This document shows positions 45,201 to 55,126 of a stretch of DNA of 64,000 nucleotides, piece by piece. This DNA is from Luteolibacter ambystomatis (GTDB lineage: Bacteria; Verrucomicrobiota; Verrucomicrobiia; Verrucomicrobiales; Akkermansiaceae). Location of the stretch: the NCBI RefSeq assembly GCF_018137965.1, contig NZ_CP073100.1:1612001-1676000 (forward strand), given 5' to 3'. The notes below the pieces were generated by a model that was given only the letters and a program-made list of their open reading frames with translations, was not told the origin of the DNA and ran no database searches. How positions within the stretch are numbered: the stretch's first letter is position 1; every line of letters starts with the position of its first letter. A program made the translations under genes and the position numbers.

Positions 45201-47631
45201 CAATGAAAACGGTGGCGGCAACATCGACCATCCGCAACTCTGGGTCTATGCTCCTTCCTCCGCGCCGAACCAGGCTCCAACCGCCGTGGCGGTGAGCAAT
45301 CCGGTGAATACGATCGCGGAGAACACCACCACTGCTTCCGCCATCAAGGTCGGTGACATCGTGGTGACGGACGATGGCAAGGGCACCAACGTCCTTACGC
45401 TTGTCGGCACGGATGCGGCGTTCTTCGAGATCACCAATTCCAGCCTCTATCTCAAGGCAGGCACCGTTCTCGATTTCGAAACCAAGAGCAGCTACAACGT
45501 CACGGTCCAGGTGGACGACGCGACACTCGGCAACACGCCGGATGCCAGCACCACCTTCACCCTGACGGTCACGGATGTGGTGAATGAAGGCTCGGGTTCG
45601 TCCTCCGTTTTCATCTCGGAAGTCAATCCGACCGGCAGCAGCAACGGTACCTACAATGCCGACTGGTTCGAGGTGACCAACGCCGGCACCACCGATCTCG
45701 ACATCACCGGTTGGAAGATGGATGACAACTCCAACGGAACCAACACCTCCGACCGGGTCGCGCTCCGCGGCGTCACCACCATTCCCGCAGGCAAATCGGC
45801 GATCTTCTTCGAAGGAGCCGCCGATGGTTCCACGGATGCCACCATCCTCGCCAACTTCTGCACCGCTTGGTTCGGCACTTCCACGCCTCCGGCGGGTGTC
45901 CTCATCGGTGCCTATGGCGGTGGCAGCGTCGGACTCAGTTCCGGCGGCGATGCGGTGAATCTCTTCGATGCCGCTGGCAACCGCGTGACCGGAGTCGCCT
46001 TTGGCGCGGCCACCACCAACGTGACCTTCGATAACAAGGCAGGTCTTGGCAGCGCCACGCTTCCGCTGCCGATGGTCACCACCAAGAGCACCAACGGTGT
46101 GAATGGCGCCTTTGTCTCCTCCAATGGTGCGGAGACCGGTTCCCCGGCCGCCACCGGCCGGGTCTTCATCTCGGAAGTCAATCCGACCGGTAGCAGCAAC
46201 GGCACCTACAACGCCGACTGGTTTGAGATCACCAATGCCACCGCTGTTCCACTCAATCTCACCGGCTGGAAGATGGATGACAACTCCAACGGAACCAACA
46301 CCTCCGACCGGGTCGCACTCCGCGGCGTCACCACCATTCCCGCAGGCAAATCGGCGATCTTCTTCGAAGGAGCCGCCGATGGTTCCACGGATGCCACCAT
46401 CCTCGCCAACTTCTGCACCGCTTGGTTCGGCACTTCCACGCCTCCGGCGGGTGTCCTCATCGGTGCCTATGGCGGTGGCAGCGTCGGACTCAGTTCCGGC
46501 GGCGATGCGGTGAATCTCTTCGACGCTGCAGGCAACCGAGTGACCGGTGTCGCCTTTGGCGCGGCCACCACCAACGTCACCTTCGACAACAAGGCAGGTA
46601 TCGGCAGCGCCACGCTTCCGCTGCCGATGATCACGATCAAGAGCGCCAACGGCGTGAATGGCGCCTTTGTCTCCTCCAATGGTGCGGAGACTGGCTCCCC
46701 CGGCATTACCGGACGCGTGGTGGTGACTGAGGTCGCCCCTTGGTCCAGCAGCACCTCTGTGGGTGCCGATTGGTTCGAAGTGATGAACACCTCCGCGGTG
46801 ACCGTCGATCTCACCGGCTGGAAGATGGATGACAACACGGAATCTCCCGTGGCTGCGGTCGCGCTCAATGGAGTGACCACCTTGGAGCCCGGCGAACGTG
46901 CGGTCTTCCTGGAAACCTCCACGCCCTCCACCACCATTCCGGCCTTCCTCACCAACTGGTTCGGTGCGAATCCGCCTGCCAGCCTCAAAGTCGGCAGCTA
47001 CGCCGGTGACGGCGTGGGCCTGAGCACGGGTGGCGATGCGGTGAACCTTTACAACAGCAATGGTGTCCGCCAGTCCGGTGTCTCCTTCGGTGCCGCTCCC
47101 AGCAACCCTCTCGCCACCTTTGAGAACGCGACGGGCACGCCCTTCGTTGCCCTCTCCCAGCTCAGCGTGCCGGGCATCAATGGTGCCTTCGTTGCGAAGA
47201 ACTCCGCCGACCAGATCGGTTCTCCGGGGGCGGTCGCCAGCAGCGGGCCGCTCGACTTCAACCTGTGGCTCAGCGCCAACAACCTGAGCTCCACCGGTTT
47301 CGGTTCCGACAGCAACGGCAATGGGTTCAAGGACGGTGTGGAGTTCTTCTTCAACGTGAAGAAGCCCGGCGACATCAAGAATCTGCCGAAGCTCACCAGC
47401 TTGGGCGGAGACAAACTGTTGTCGTTCACGACCCTCAACGGAATCTCTGGTGTGACCGGTGTGCTTGAACATTCCGACGACCTCGGCGTGGCCGACGCGT
47501 GGACTTCCGCTGCCGCCGGAACCGACTACGAAGTGGTGACCACCACCAGCGCCAACGGCCAGACCACGACCACGCTGCGCCTGCTGGGCAACGCTTCCAG
47601 CAAGTTCTGGCGCTATCGTGTGACCCAATAA
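42223..47631 (+). CDS. Giant secreted lamin-tail / Calx-beta / SdiA-regulated-like protein
   Basis: A 1802-residue exported protein. A signal peptide (~1-23) is followed by lamin-tail domain 1 (~25-205, LLLTEIQSDGLSDYWELTNTG), a Calx-beta-like domain (~213-312), lamin-tail 2 (~320-505), Calx-beta 2 (~512-628), an Ig-like domain (~632-720), an SdiA-regulated/phytase-like beta-propeller (~725-1015, EASGVTYNWDTDTLFIVGDG), a cadherin-like domain (~1022-1125), and three more lamin-tail domains (~1128-1670). The C-terminal region is DSNGNGFKDGVEFFFN plus a beta domain, a type often seen at the ends of Verrucomicrobia secreted proteins. Lamin-tail 3 and 4 are nearly identical in DNA (555-base unit). 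Probably cell-surface or extracellular; adhesion or phosphate-ester work are guesses. A strong terminator follows. Confidence 0.9.
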   Translation: MKPRTFLSPLAIVFAATTFSVNAQLLLTEIQSDGLSDYWELTNTGASAVDLSNWKWDDDSQNPNDAAAVTIPSGTSIAAGESIIFTSAANANTFRTQWGLSNSVQVITGGPGFGQDDGVALFNASNVKQFYFTYASGGFTRPDGSSSTGGHAGISAGGTAAKALVWNPASGTSSPRYTYATGTTLGTFTAPGGSTNIGSPGFSGYTTGGGPQITLSLSATSTTFSESASNPASTGTVTRALATPDALVVNLTSSDTTEATVPATVTIPANQTSVTFPITAVNDTFPDGGKTAIITATATDATSPTLSLTVQDDGDTLDTAFLLTEIQSNQSANKPSGADDYWELTNTSAVSRDISGYSWHDNGRSGAAAQAYKLPSGTTIAAGESVVFTSMAPAAFRAWWGIPNTVQVFQSIGAPGLGKDDGISFFDPGQNELFFFSYAAAGFTKADGNPSVGGHAGASAGGSADSQALVWVPTSGTASPRYTFATGSNYATFSAVSPATDLGSPGSQGVVTENVAIADASITEGNSGTSTVSLNVTRSSTSTAFTVNYAVTGGTATTGNDYATLASGTLTFTNGGAATQPIQIQVNGDTTPEPDETIIVTLSNVVNTTGTTVLANSVGTATIINDDQILPAITTQPVGTTVASGSTTTLTVAASGFPAPTFQWYIGNSGDTSQPISGATSATLVTPAINANTRFWARATNSAGSADSSAALVTIVSGVTSIDLSSYVRVARYALPEPILTALPAGTPSSNYLCQEASGVTYNWDTDTLFIVGDGGRSVTQVSKTGVLIDTMTLALGGSPQGTEFYDTEGITYLGNGEFAFTEERDRQIVKFTYAAGTTLTRSATKTVKLGTFVNNTGLEGFSWDPQTGGFIIVKEISPMGIFQTGIDFNAGTATNGSPTTINSTDLFDPNLLGMSDFADVFALSNLPSVTGHPQAGNLLVLSQESARIVNTDRSGNITSSLQIVADSGDTLSVADMQHEGLTMDRAGNLYVVNENGGGNIDHPQLWVYAPSSAPNQAPTAVAVSNPVNTIAENTTTASAIKVGDIVVTDDGKGTNVLTLVGTDAAFFEITNSSLYLKAGTVLDFETKSSYNVTVQVDDATLGNTPDASTTFTLTVTDVVNEGSGSSSVFISEVNPTGSSNGTYNADWFEVTNAGTTDLDITGWKMDDNSNGTNTSDRVALRGVTTIPAGKSAIFFEGAADGSTDATILANFCTAWFGTSTPPAGVLIGAYGGGSVGLSSGGDAVNLFDAAGNRVTGVAFGAATTNVTFDNKAGLGSATLPLPMVTTKSTNGVNGAFVSSNGAETGSPAATGRVFISEVNPTGSSNGTYNADWFEITNATAVPLNLTGWKMDDNSNGTNTSDRVALRGVTTIPAGKSAIFFEGAADGSTDATILANFCTAWFGTSTPPAGVLIGAYGGGSVGLSSGGDAVNLFDAAGNRVTGVAFGAATTNVTFDNKAGIGSATLPLPMITIKSANGVNGAFVSSNGAETGSPGITGRVVVTEVAPWSSSTSVGADWFEVMNTSAVTVDLTGWKMDDNTESPVAAVALNGVTTLEPGERAVFLETSTPSTTIPAFLTNWFGANPPASLKVGSYAGDGVGLSTGGDAVNLYNSNGVRQSGVSFGAAPSNPLATFENATGTPFVALSQLSVPGINGAFVAKNSADQIGSPGAVASSGPLDFNLWLSANNLSSTGFGSDSNGNGFKDGVEFFFNVKKPGDIKNLPKLTSLGGDKLLSFTTLNGISGVTGVLEHSDDLGVADAWTSAAAGTDYEVVTTTSANGQTTTTLRLLGNASSKFWRYRVTQ
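45608..46717 (+). repeat. Two-copy tandem repeat of 555 bases inside the giant gene
   Basis: The stretch from ~45608 recurs from ~46163 with a constant offset of 555 bases (185 codons), for example ATGGATGACAACTCC at 45718 and 46273. Long blocks (45718-45955 against 46273-46510) are nearly identical even at silent positions, while the ends diverge. This implies a recent duplication or gene conversion of a lamin-tail domain. Confidence 0.9.
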
Positions 47632-47653
47632 ACCGCCTTCATCGGTTGGTGCC

Positions 47654-47694
47654 AACGGCCTTCCCGGAATCCGGGAGGGCCGTTTTGATTTTCA
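47654..47694 (+). terminator. Strong intrinsic terminator after the giant gene
   Basis: AACGGCCTTCCCGG (47654-47667) pairs with CCGGGAGGGCCGTT (47671-47684) with one wobble and a three-base loop, followed by TTGATTTT. It starts 22 bases after the stop codon. Confidence 0.9.
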
Positions 47695-47742
47695 CTGGAA
47701 ACCCGGAACGATATAGCCTTCCGGCGATCCTGCTCATCCACC

Positions 47743-48195
47743 ATGCGCCATTTCACCTGCCTCCTGTTCCTCTGCCTCCTTCCTCTCTCCGTTCATGCGG
47801 AGGATGCAGGCGGCGATCATGCCTACTCGAAAACCATCACCATCACGCCTCTGATGAAGACCAAGGTGGATGCGGATGGCAAACCGATTGTCTGGCCGGA
47901 AGCGCCTGCCGAAGTCTCCGCGGTGCGCGTGGAGATCCCTCCCGGCGCGGAAACCGGCTGGCACAAGCATCCCGTGCCCTGCTTCGCCTACGTATTGGAA
48001 GGAGAACTCACCGTTCGTCTCGAATCCGGCACCACCAAATTGCTCAAAGCAGGCGACGCTTTCGCGGAAGCGGTCAACGTGATGCACAACGGCACCAACA
48101 CCGGCAAGGTGCCTGTGAAGCTGGTGATGTTCGCCGCCGGCCAGGCGGACAAGCCATATGCGGAGAAGCAGGCGACGGACACCAAGCCGCGCTGA
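47743..48195 (+). CDS. Secreted cupin-domain protein
   Basis: A 150-residue protein with a signal peptide (HFTCLLFLCLLPLSVHA). A single cupin barrel at ~50-135 carries PPGAETGWHKHPVPCFAYVLEGEL (motif 1, His pair) and AGDAFAEAVNVMHNGTN (motif 2, last His ligand). Periplasmic, metal-binding; substrate unknown. Confidence 0.85.
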   Translation: MRHFTCLLFLCLLPLSVHAEDAGGDHAYSKTITITPLMKTKVDADGKPIVWPEAPAEVSAVRVEIPPGAETGWHKHPVPCFAYVLEGELTVRLESGTTKLLKAGDAFAEAVNVMHNGTNTGKVPVKLVMFAAGQADKPYAEKQATDTKPR

Positions 48196-48201
48196 AGAGA
48201 A

Positions 48202-48298
48202 CAGTCCGCCTCAGAGGCATACGGGGTGACTCAAAGGCGGACTGAAAATGCGAGGATGTTCTTATACGCCCTCAGCCCGAAGTCTTACGACTCCGGCT
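48202..48298. repeat. Two hairpins between cupin and propeller genes (family C candidate)
   Basis: CAGTCCGCCT (48202-48211) pairs with AGGCGGACTG (48235-48244), loop 23 bases. A second imperfect hairpin at 48274-48298 has core AGTC-TTAC-GACT with outer AGCC/GGCT arms. They lie between the convergent stops of the two genes. They could be terminators or small dispersed repeats. Confidence 0.55.
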
Positions 48299-48311
48299 AC
48301 AAAGAAAGGTT

Positions 48312-49346
48312 TCATGCCTTCACGCGCTCCAGCTTGATCGGGTAGGTCTTGCCCGAGTTCCACTGGGCCACGTAGATGCTCTGCTGGTCATCGATCAGGA
48401 TGCCGTGCGGATACGTGAACAGCTTCGAGTCCGAGGTGATCGTGGCGAGCTTTTCACCATCGTATTGCGGCGGTGCGGCGGCGAGATTGGAGATCACCTT
48501 GCGGGATGGATCGAGCACGCAGAGCAGGCCGTTTTTGTGGCCGGTGCTCCGCAGGCACGGAATGACGGTGTGGTCGCCGTAGGGGACGATGAAGTTCGGC
48601 TCGGCGCCGGTCAGTTCCAGGATGTCCACCAATTCGCCATCGAGCGTGTAACGCTTGAGCTTCGATTCGGCGCGGGAGGTGATCCACAGCAGGTTTTTCG
48701 GATCGCGGGTGTCAACCCAGGCACCGTGCGAGCAGGCGAGATTCGCACCATTGGGGTCATTGCCGCCGAAGCACTTCACCCATTCGCCGCTCTTGTCATA
48801 GCGGTGGCACCAGCTTTTGCCGTAGCCATCCACCACGAAGAAGCCTCCATCCGGAGCCAGCGCGACGTGGGTCGGCTTGTATTCAGCCGCGGACTTGTAT
48901 TTGCCGCTCTTCTCCGGATAATCCCAAGTGCGCAACACCTTGCCATCGAGCGTGGTCTTGTAAACCTGATGGCGGTCGTGGTCGGTCAGATACAACACTT
49001 CCTCGCCGTTCTCCACCGCCAGCGTCATGCCATGGGCGCCAGGATATTCCGTACCCCATTTGCCAAGAAGCTTTCCGGCACGGTCATAGATGACCATGTT
49101 GTTCTTGGTGTGGTTGGTGAAAAGGAAGATGCGGCCGTCCTTGGTCTGCACCATCGCGTGGCAATCCTTCACCGGCGTTTCCGCATCCAGCACACCCCAA
49201 CCCGGAACAGCCTTCCACTGGTAGTTTCCCTGCCCCACCACCAGCGCGCCGGTGGACGGGTCCTGGGACTGGGCAAAGCCCCGGGTGCTCAAGGCCGCAA
49301 TGGCGGCCGACATCGAAATCAGGAATTCGCGGCGATCAAAGTTCAT
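48312..49346 (-). CDS. Tat-exported six-bladed beta-propeller (NHL-like) protein
   Basis: A 344-residue protein with a twin-arginine-type signal (DRREFLISMSAAIAALSTRG). The rest is a propeller made of NHL/YWTD-like strands (GRIFLFTNHTKNNMVIYDRAG, PTHVALAPDGGFFVVDGYG, PHGILIDDQQSIYVAQW). Related proteins include peptidyl-alpha-hydroxyglycine lyase-like propellers; function unknown. Confidence 0.85.
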   Translation of the reverse strand: MNFDRREFLISMSAAIAALSTRGFAQSQDPSTGALVVGQGNYQWKAVPGWGVLDAETPVKDCHAMVQTKDGRIFLFTNHTKNNMVIYDRAGKLLGKWGTEYPGAHGMTLAVENGEEVLYLTDHDRHQVYKTTLDGKVLRTWDYPEKSGKYKSAAEYKPTHVALAPDGGFFVVDGYGKSWCHRYDKSGEWVKCFGGNDPNGANLACSHGAWVDTRDPKNLLWITSRAESKLKRYTLDGELVDILELTGAEPNFIVPYGDHTVIPCLRSTGHKNGLLCVLDPSRKVISNLAAAPPQYDGEKLATITSDSKLFTYPHGILIDDQQSIYVAQWNSGKTYPIKLERVKA

Positions 49347-49406
49347 CGTATGAAGGACAGACGAACCTTACGCCGTGGCAAAGGAAATACTTTCCACTAA
49401 ATGCGT

Positions 49407-49437
49407 CGTCGCGCCGGGGGTTTTTCCCGGCGCGACG
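49407..49437 (-). terminator. GC-rich terminator hairpin after the aldolase/dehydrogenase gene
   Basis: CGTCGCGCCGGG (49407-49418) pairs with CCCGGCGCGACG (49426-49437), seven-base loop. It begins 11 bases after the stop at 49449 on the minus strand. No U-run follows. Confidence 0.65.
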
Positions 49438-49448
49438 GCATCCGCGCA

Positions 49449-51650
<2,202 letters not shown>

Positions 51651-51739
51651 GGTAGGTAGGTTTGAGAAGGAATGATGCCTCGCGCTTGAAGTGCAGCATT
51701 AAAACCGCTAGATCAACAGAAAATCCCACAATTTCCCAC
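51651..51739. promoter_or_regulatory. Divergent control region with 10-bp-phased direct repeat
   Basis: TCCCACA occurs at 51724-51730 and again at 51734-51740, exactly 10 bases apart (one helical turn), the second copy touching the regulator's ATG. CCCACA also occurs in TGTGGAACCCACA (52520-52532) upstream of the next genes. This looks like an operator of the adjacent DeoR-type repressor, which would control the divergent aldolase gene and itself. Confidence 0.45.
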
Positions 51740-52504
51740 ATGCTGCCCGTAGAGCGCCAAAATCGCATCCTCAAACTGGCCCGGACCAACGGCACGGTAC
51801 GCACCATCGATCTGGCCAAGGACTTCGACGTGGCCGAAGAAACGATCCGCCGCGACCTCGACTTCCTGAGCCGCCGGGGACACCTGAAGCGGACGCATGG
51901 CGGCGCGATGGATAATTCCGCCCCGCTTGCAGAACTTCCTTATTCTGAAAGAGAAAGCCGCCAACTCGATGAGAAAACCGCCATCGCCAAGGAAGCGATC
52001 CGGCTCATTTTACCTGGGGAAACCATTCTCATTGATGCCAGCTCGACCGCCCTGCAACTGGTCTCCCACATCCCCGTCGGCCTGCCGCTGCGGGTGGTGA
52101 GCCACTCGATTGCGGTGATGGAACGCCTGTCGGGTCATGAAAGCGTGGAGTTGGTCCAGCTAGGCGGCGTCTACGAGCCCCGGGGTCGCCGCTACAGCGG
52201 TATGCTCACGGAGCTTTCTCTCCGCGCCCTGCGGATCGACCGTTTCTTTTTCTCCGCCAGCGGCCTCGACCCGCTCCGCGGACTCAGCGAGCCGAATTCC
52301 GAACAGGCCCGCCTGAAACGGTTGATGATCGAGCATGCCACTTGGAACTGCGCCTTGATCGACCACACGAAAATGGGTGGCCAGGATGATTTCTTTTTCG
52401 CCCAGCTCCATGACGTCAACACCGTCGTCACCGACGGGAAAGCCCGCGGCTATGCCAAGGCGAACTTCAAGAGCGTGCCTTTCGACCTGAAATTCAGCCG
52501 TTGA
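51740..52504 (+). CDS. DeoR/GlpR-family transcriptional repressor
   Basis: A 254-residue regulator. The start at 51740 (MLPVERQNRILKLARTNG) is standard; an upstream open frame from 51662 has no helix-turn-helix sense. Residues 1-58 are the DeoR helix-turn-helix (RTIDLAKDFDVAEETIRRDLD), and ~75-235 the sugar-phosphate sensing domain (LIDASSTALQLVSHIP, CALIDHTKMG). It probably responds to a sugar-phosphate of the pathway encoded around it. Confidence 0.93.
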   Translation: MLPVERQNRILKLARTNGTVRTIDLAKDFDVAEETIRRDLDFLSRRGHLKRTHGGAMDNSAPLAELPYSERESRQLDEKTAIAKEAIRLILPGETILIDASSTALQLVSHIPVGLPLRVVSHSIAVMERLSGHESVELVQLGGVYEPRGRRYSGMLTELSLRALRIDRFFFSASGLDPLRGLSEPNSEQARLKRLMIEHATWNCALIDHTKMGGQDDFFFAQLHDVNTVVTDGKARGYAKANFKSVPFDLKFSR

Positions 52505-52608
52505 GGTTCTTCCTCTTTCTGTGGAACCCACATCCGATTTGGGGAAATTTGACCGAAAATGTGATTTTTCTTCCGTTTTTCCCCGTTTATCCATGAATCG
52601 CTCTCACC
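52505..52608. promoter_or_regulatory. Leader region of the sugar operon
   Basis: Contains TGTGGAACCCACA (52520-52532), a palindrome sharing the CCCACA core of the upstream operator candidate, and GGGGAAA (52541-52547) pairing at distance with TTTCCCC (52578-52584). AT-rich between. May hold the promoter of the genes from 52609 on. Confidence 0.35.
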
Positions 52609-53718
52609 ATGACTGAACCCGAGCTGATTCACGGAGAACCCAGTTGGCGGCTGTCCAACGATGTGGTGGACCTCGCGGTCACCCGCCAGGCCGGCCACCT
52701 GGCTCCGGTGACGTTCCGGCTGGGCGATCGCACGGTATCCCCCTACTCGCTGTCTCCATGGAAGCCGGATGAGGTTGAGGAGGATCTGCCTTATCTACTC
52801 CGGGTGCTGCGCGGGGATTTTTTCTGTATCCCCTTCGCCGGTTCGAAGGAACTGCCGCCCCATGGCGACTCCGCCAACCAGGAGTGGGACCTCCTCCTGG
52901 CGTCACCCGATCGCCTCAAGCTTTCCATCCCCGGCGGTGTGGAGGGAGCCACGGTGGAAAAGATCATCCAAGTTCGCGATGGAGAAACGGCGGTCTATCA
53001 GGACCACCGCCTGAACGGCTGGGATGGCGAATACAACTACGGCAATCATCCGATCCTCGATCTCTCCAGTCTGCCGGAGGGCGCCGGTCGTGTGACCGTA
53101 TCCCCTTTCCGGTGGGCCTCCGTTTTCGATGGCGTGTTCGCGAACCCCGAGCAGGAGGAATACGGCCTGTTGGCCTCCGGCCAGACTTTCACCGATCTCC
53201 GCACCGTGCCCTTGGCTGCGGGTGGCACCACCGATCTGACGCATTATCCCGTCCGTGCCGGTTCCGAGGATCTGGTGATGATGGCGAACGAGCCGGCCAC
53301 CGATGCACAACCGTTCGCGTGGTCGGCGGTCGTGCTGGATGGCTATGTGTGGTTCAGCCTGAAGAACCCCGCCGACTTTCCCGCCACGCTTTTCTGGCTT
53401 TCCAATGGCGGACGCCACCGCTCGCCATGGAAAGCCCGCCACCTCGGCCGCATCGGCATCGAGGAAGTCTGCTCCTATTTCTGCTACGGTCTCGAAGAGG
53501 CAAGAGAGAACCGTCTCGCGGATCCGGGCATCCCCACCACCCGCCGCTTCCATCCGGACGAGACGGTTTCGCTTCGTACGGTACAAGCCGTAGCTGCGGT
53601 TCCCTCCGGCTTCGGTGCCGTCGCCACCATCACTCCTGATGGCCCCTCTCAGGTGGCCATCCGCGACGAACACGGAACGACCGTCACCGCCAAGGTCGAC
53701 TGGTCCTACGTTCTCTAA
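52609..53718 (+). CDS. Hypothetical protein of the sugar locus (possibly mutarotase-like)
   Basis: A 369-residue soluble protein. Its place in the locus and stretches such as VVDLAVTRQAGHLAPVTFRL and FWLSNGGRHRSPWKARHLGR recall galactose mutarotase-type beta-sandwich proteins, but no catalytic signature was confirmed. Start ATG 52609, no Shine-Dalgarno. The cupin gene begins 34 bases after the stop. Confidence 0.7.
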   Translation: MTEPELIHGEPSWRLSNDVVDLAVTRQAGHLAPVTFRLGDRTVSPYSLSPWKPDEVEEDLPYLLRVLRGDFFCIPFAGSKELPPHGDSANQEWDLLLASPDRLKLSIPGGVEGATVEKIIQVRDGETAVYQDHRLNGWDGEYNYGNHPILDLSSLPEGAGRVTVSPFRWASVFDGVFANPEQEEYGLLASGQTFTDLRTVPLAAGGTTDLTHYPVRAGSEDLVMMANEPATDAQPFAWSAVVLDGYVWFSLKNPADFPATLFWLSNGGRHRSPWKARHLGRIGIEEVCSYFCYGLEEARENRLADPGIPTTRRFHPDETVSLRTVQAVAAVPSGFGAVATITPDGPSQVAIRDEHGTTVTAKVDWSYVL

Positions 53719-53752
53719 CAGACATCTCAACAATCGCATCTCATCTCATCCC

Positions 53753-55012
53753 ATGACCCAACCCCGTACCACGAAAGACCTGACCACGCGTTCGGGCAAC
53801 GTCCGTGCCGCCGTTGAAGCGCATCTCGAAGAAACCGGCGGCCTGCTGCGCCTCGCTCCCTGCTGGGTGCCGCGTTCGTTCCTCCAGCCGGGCAAGCGCC
53901 TGAAGCTGCATCCGGACGACCTCTACGCCTTCGGCTTGAACCGCGGCGGCATCGACGAACGCTGGTTCGCCTCCACCACCGAAGCCGCCAATGACAACCG
54001 CACCGAAGACGAGGGCCTGTCCTACGTGGTCGTGGGTAACGAGCGCTTCACGCTGAAGGAAGCCGTCGCCGAATGCGGCGCCGCCCTCATCGGCGAGGCG
54101 ATCTGGAACAAGTATGGCAAGTGGCCGGTGTATTCGAAGTTCTTCGACAACATGGGGCCGATCCCGCACCACATGCACCAGGACGCCGCCCAGGCCGCGC
54201 TCGTGGGACAGGAAGGCAAGCCGGAGTCCTACTACTTCCCGCCGCAGCACAACAACGTCGGCAACAACTTCCCCTACACCTTCATGGGCTTCGAGCCCGG
54301 CACCACGAAGGAACAGGTGCGCGAGTGCATCGCCAACTGGAACAAGGGTGACAATGGCATCCTCGATCTCTCGAAGGCCTACCGCCTGAAGCCCGGTACC
54401 GGCTGGCTGATCGATCCGTGCATCCTCCACGCCCCGGGTTCGCTCTGCACCTATGAGCCGCAGTGGGGTTCCGATGTCTTCGGCATGTATCAGTCCCTTG
54501 TTGAGGGCCGCGAAGTGCCGTGGGATCTTCTCGTAAAGGACATGCCTGCGGACAAACATCAGGACATCGACTTCATCGTCGACCAGCTTCACTGGGAGAA
54601 GAACGTCGACCCGAACTTCAAGGACAACCACTACCTCGAGCCGGTCGTCGCCGAGGAAAGCGAAGGCCACGTCGACAAGTGGATCGTCTACGGCAAGGTG
54701 GACAACTTCCAGTACTTCACCGCGAAGGAACTCACCCTCAAGCCCGGCGCGAAGGTCACCGTGAAGGACAATGGCGCCTACGGCCTGATCGTCGTCGCCG
54801 GTGAAGGCCATGCCAACAAGCTGCGCCTGAACTGCCCGAAGCTGATCCGCTTCCACGATCTCACGCAGGACGAATTCTTCGCCACCGAAGCCGCCGCGAA
54901 GGCCGGTGTGGTGTTCGAGAACACCTCGGAAACCGAGGACCTCGTCTGCCTGCGCTACTTCGGCCCGGAAGTGAATCCGGATGCCCCGGCGCTGGGTGCC
55001 TATAAGAAATAA
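53753..55012 (+). CDS. Mannose-6-phosphate-isomerase-like cupin protein
   Basis: A 419-residue metal-dependent protein. Start at 53753 (MTQPRTTKDLTTRSGNV). The motif GPIPHHMHQDAA (His139, His140, His142) is a metal-binding cupin motif like that in class I phosphomannose isomerases; a second cupin-like half lies at ~320-400 (LKPGAKVTVKDNGAYGLIVV). In this locus it may isomerise the sugar or sugar phosphate, replacing a normal RhaA-type isomerase; this is inference. Confidence 0.75.
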   Translation: MTQPRTTKDLTTRSGNVRAAVEAHLEETGGLLRLAPCWVPRSFLQPGKRLKLHPDDLYAFGLNRGGIDERWFASTTEAANDNRTEDEGLSYVVVGNERFTLKEAVAECGAALIGEAIWNKYGKWPVYSKFFDNMGPIPHHMHQDAAQAALVGQEGKPESYYFPPQHNNVGNNFPYTFMGFEPGTTKEQVRECIANWNKGDNGILDLSKAYRLKPGTGWLIDPCILHAPGSLCTYEPQWGSDVFGMYQSLVEGREVPWDLLVKDMPADKHQDIDFIVDQLHWEKNVDPNFKDNHYLEPVVAEESEGHVDKWIVYGKVDNFQYFTAKELTLKPGAKVTVKDNGAYGLIVVAGEGHANKLRLNCPKLIRFHDLTQDEFFATEAAAKAGVVFENTSETEDLVCLRYFGPEVNPDAPALGAYKK

Positions 55013-55126
55013 TCCAACACCGCGGATGGACGCGAATCCGCATGAACGAAGAAGCTATTAGAGCCCTTCTGATTTCGTGTTCATTCGTGTCATTCGTGGT
55101 TCAACCCCTTTGATCTCCTTTACCCC
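55013..55126. repeat. Short TTCGTG-rich intergenic repeat
   Basis: TTCGTG occurs three times at roughly 10-base steps (55074, 55084, 55093) in GTGTTCATTCGTGTCATTCG-like sequence, preceded by a small GCGGAT/ATCCGC hairpin near 55023-55041. No terminator. Resembles simple dispersed intergenic repeats of Verrucomicrobia and Planctomycetes. Confidence 0.4.

Noticed and set aside
45608-46717. CRISPR-like repeats
   Set aside because: The repeat unit is 555 bases in coding sequence, two copies, no spacers.
42907-47655. A 1582-codon open frame on the minus strand, antisense to the giant secreted protein
   Set aside because: It is a by-product of the strong GC codon bias and Thr/Ser-rich sense protein; the translated product is rich in Gly, Arg, His and has no domains, while the sense strand has clear ones.
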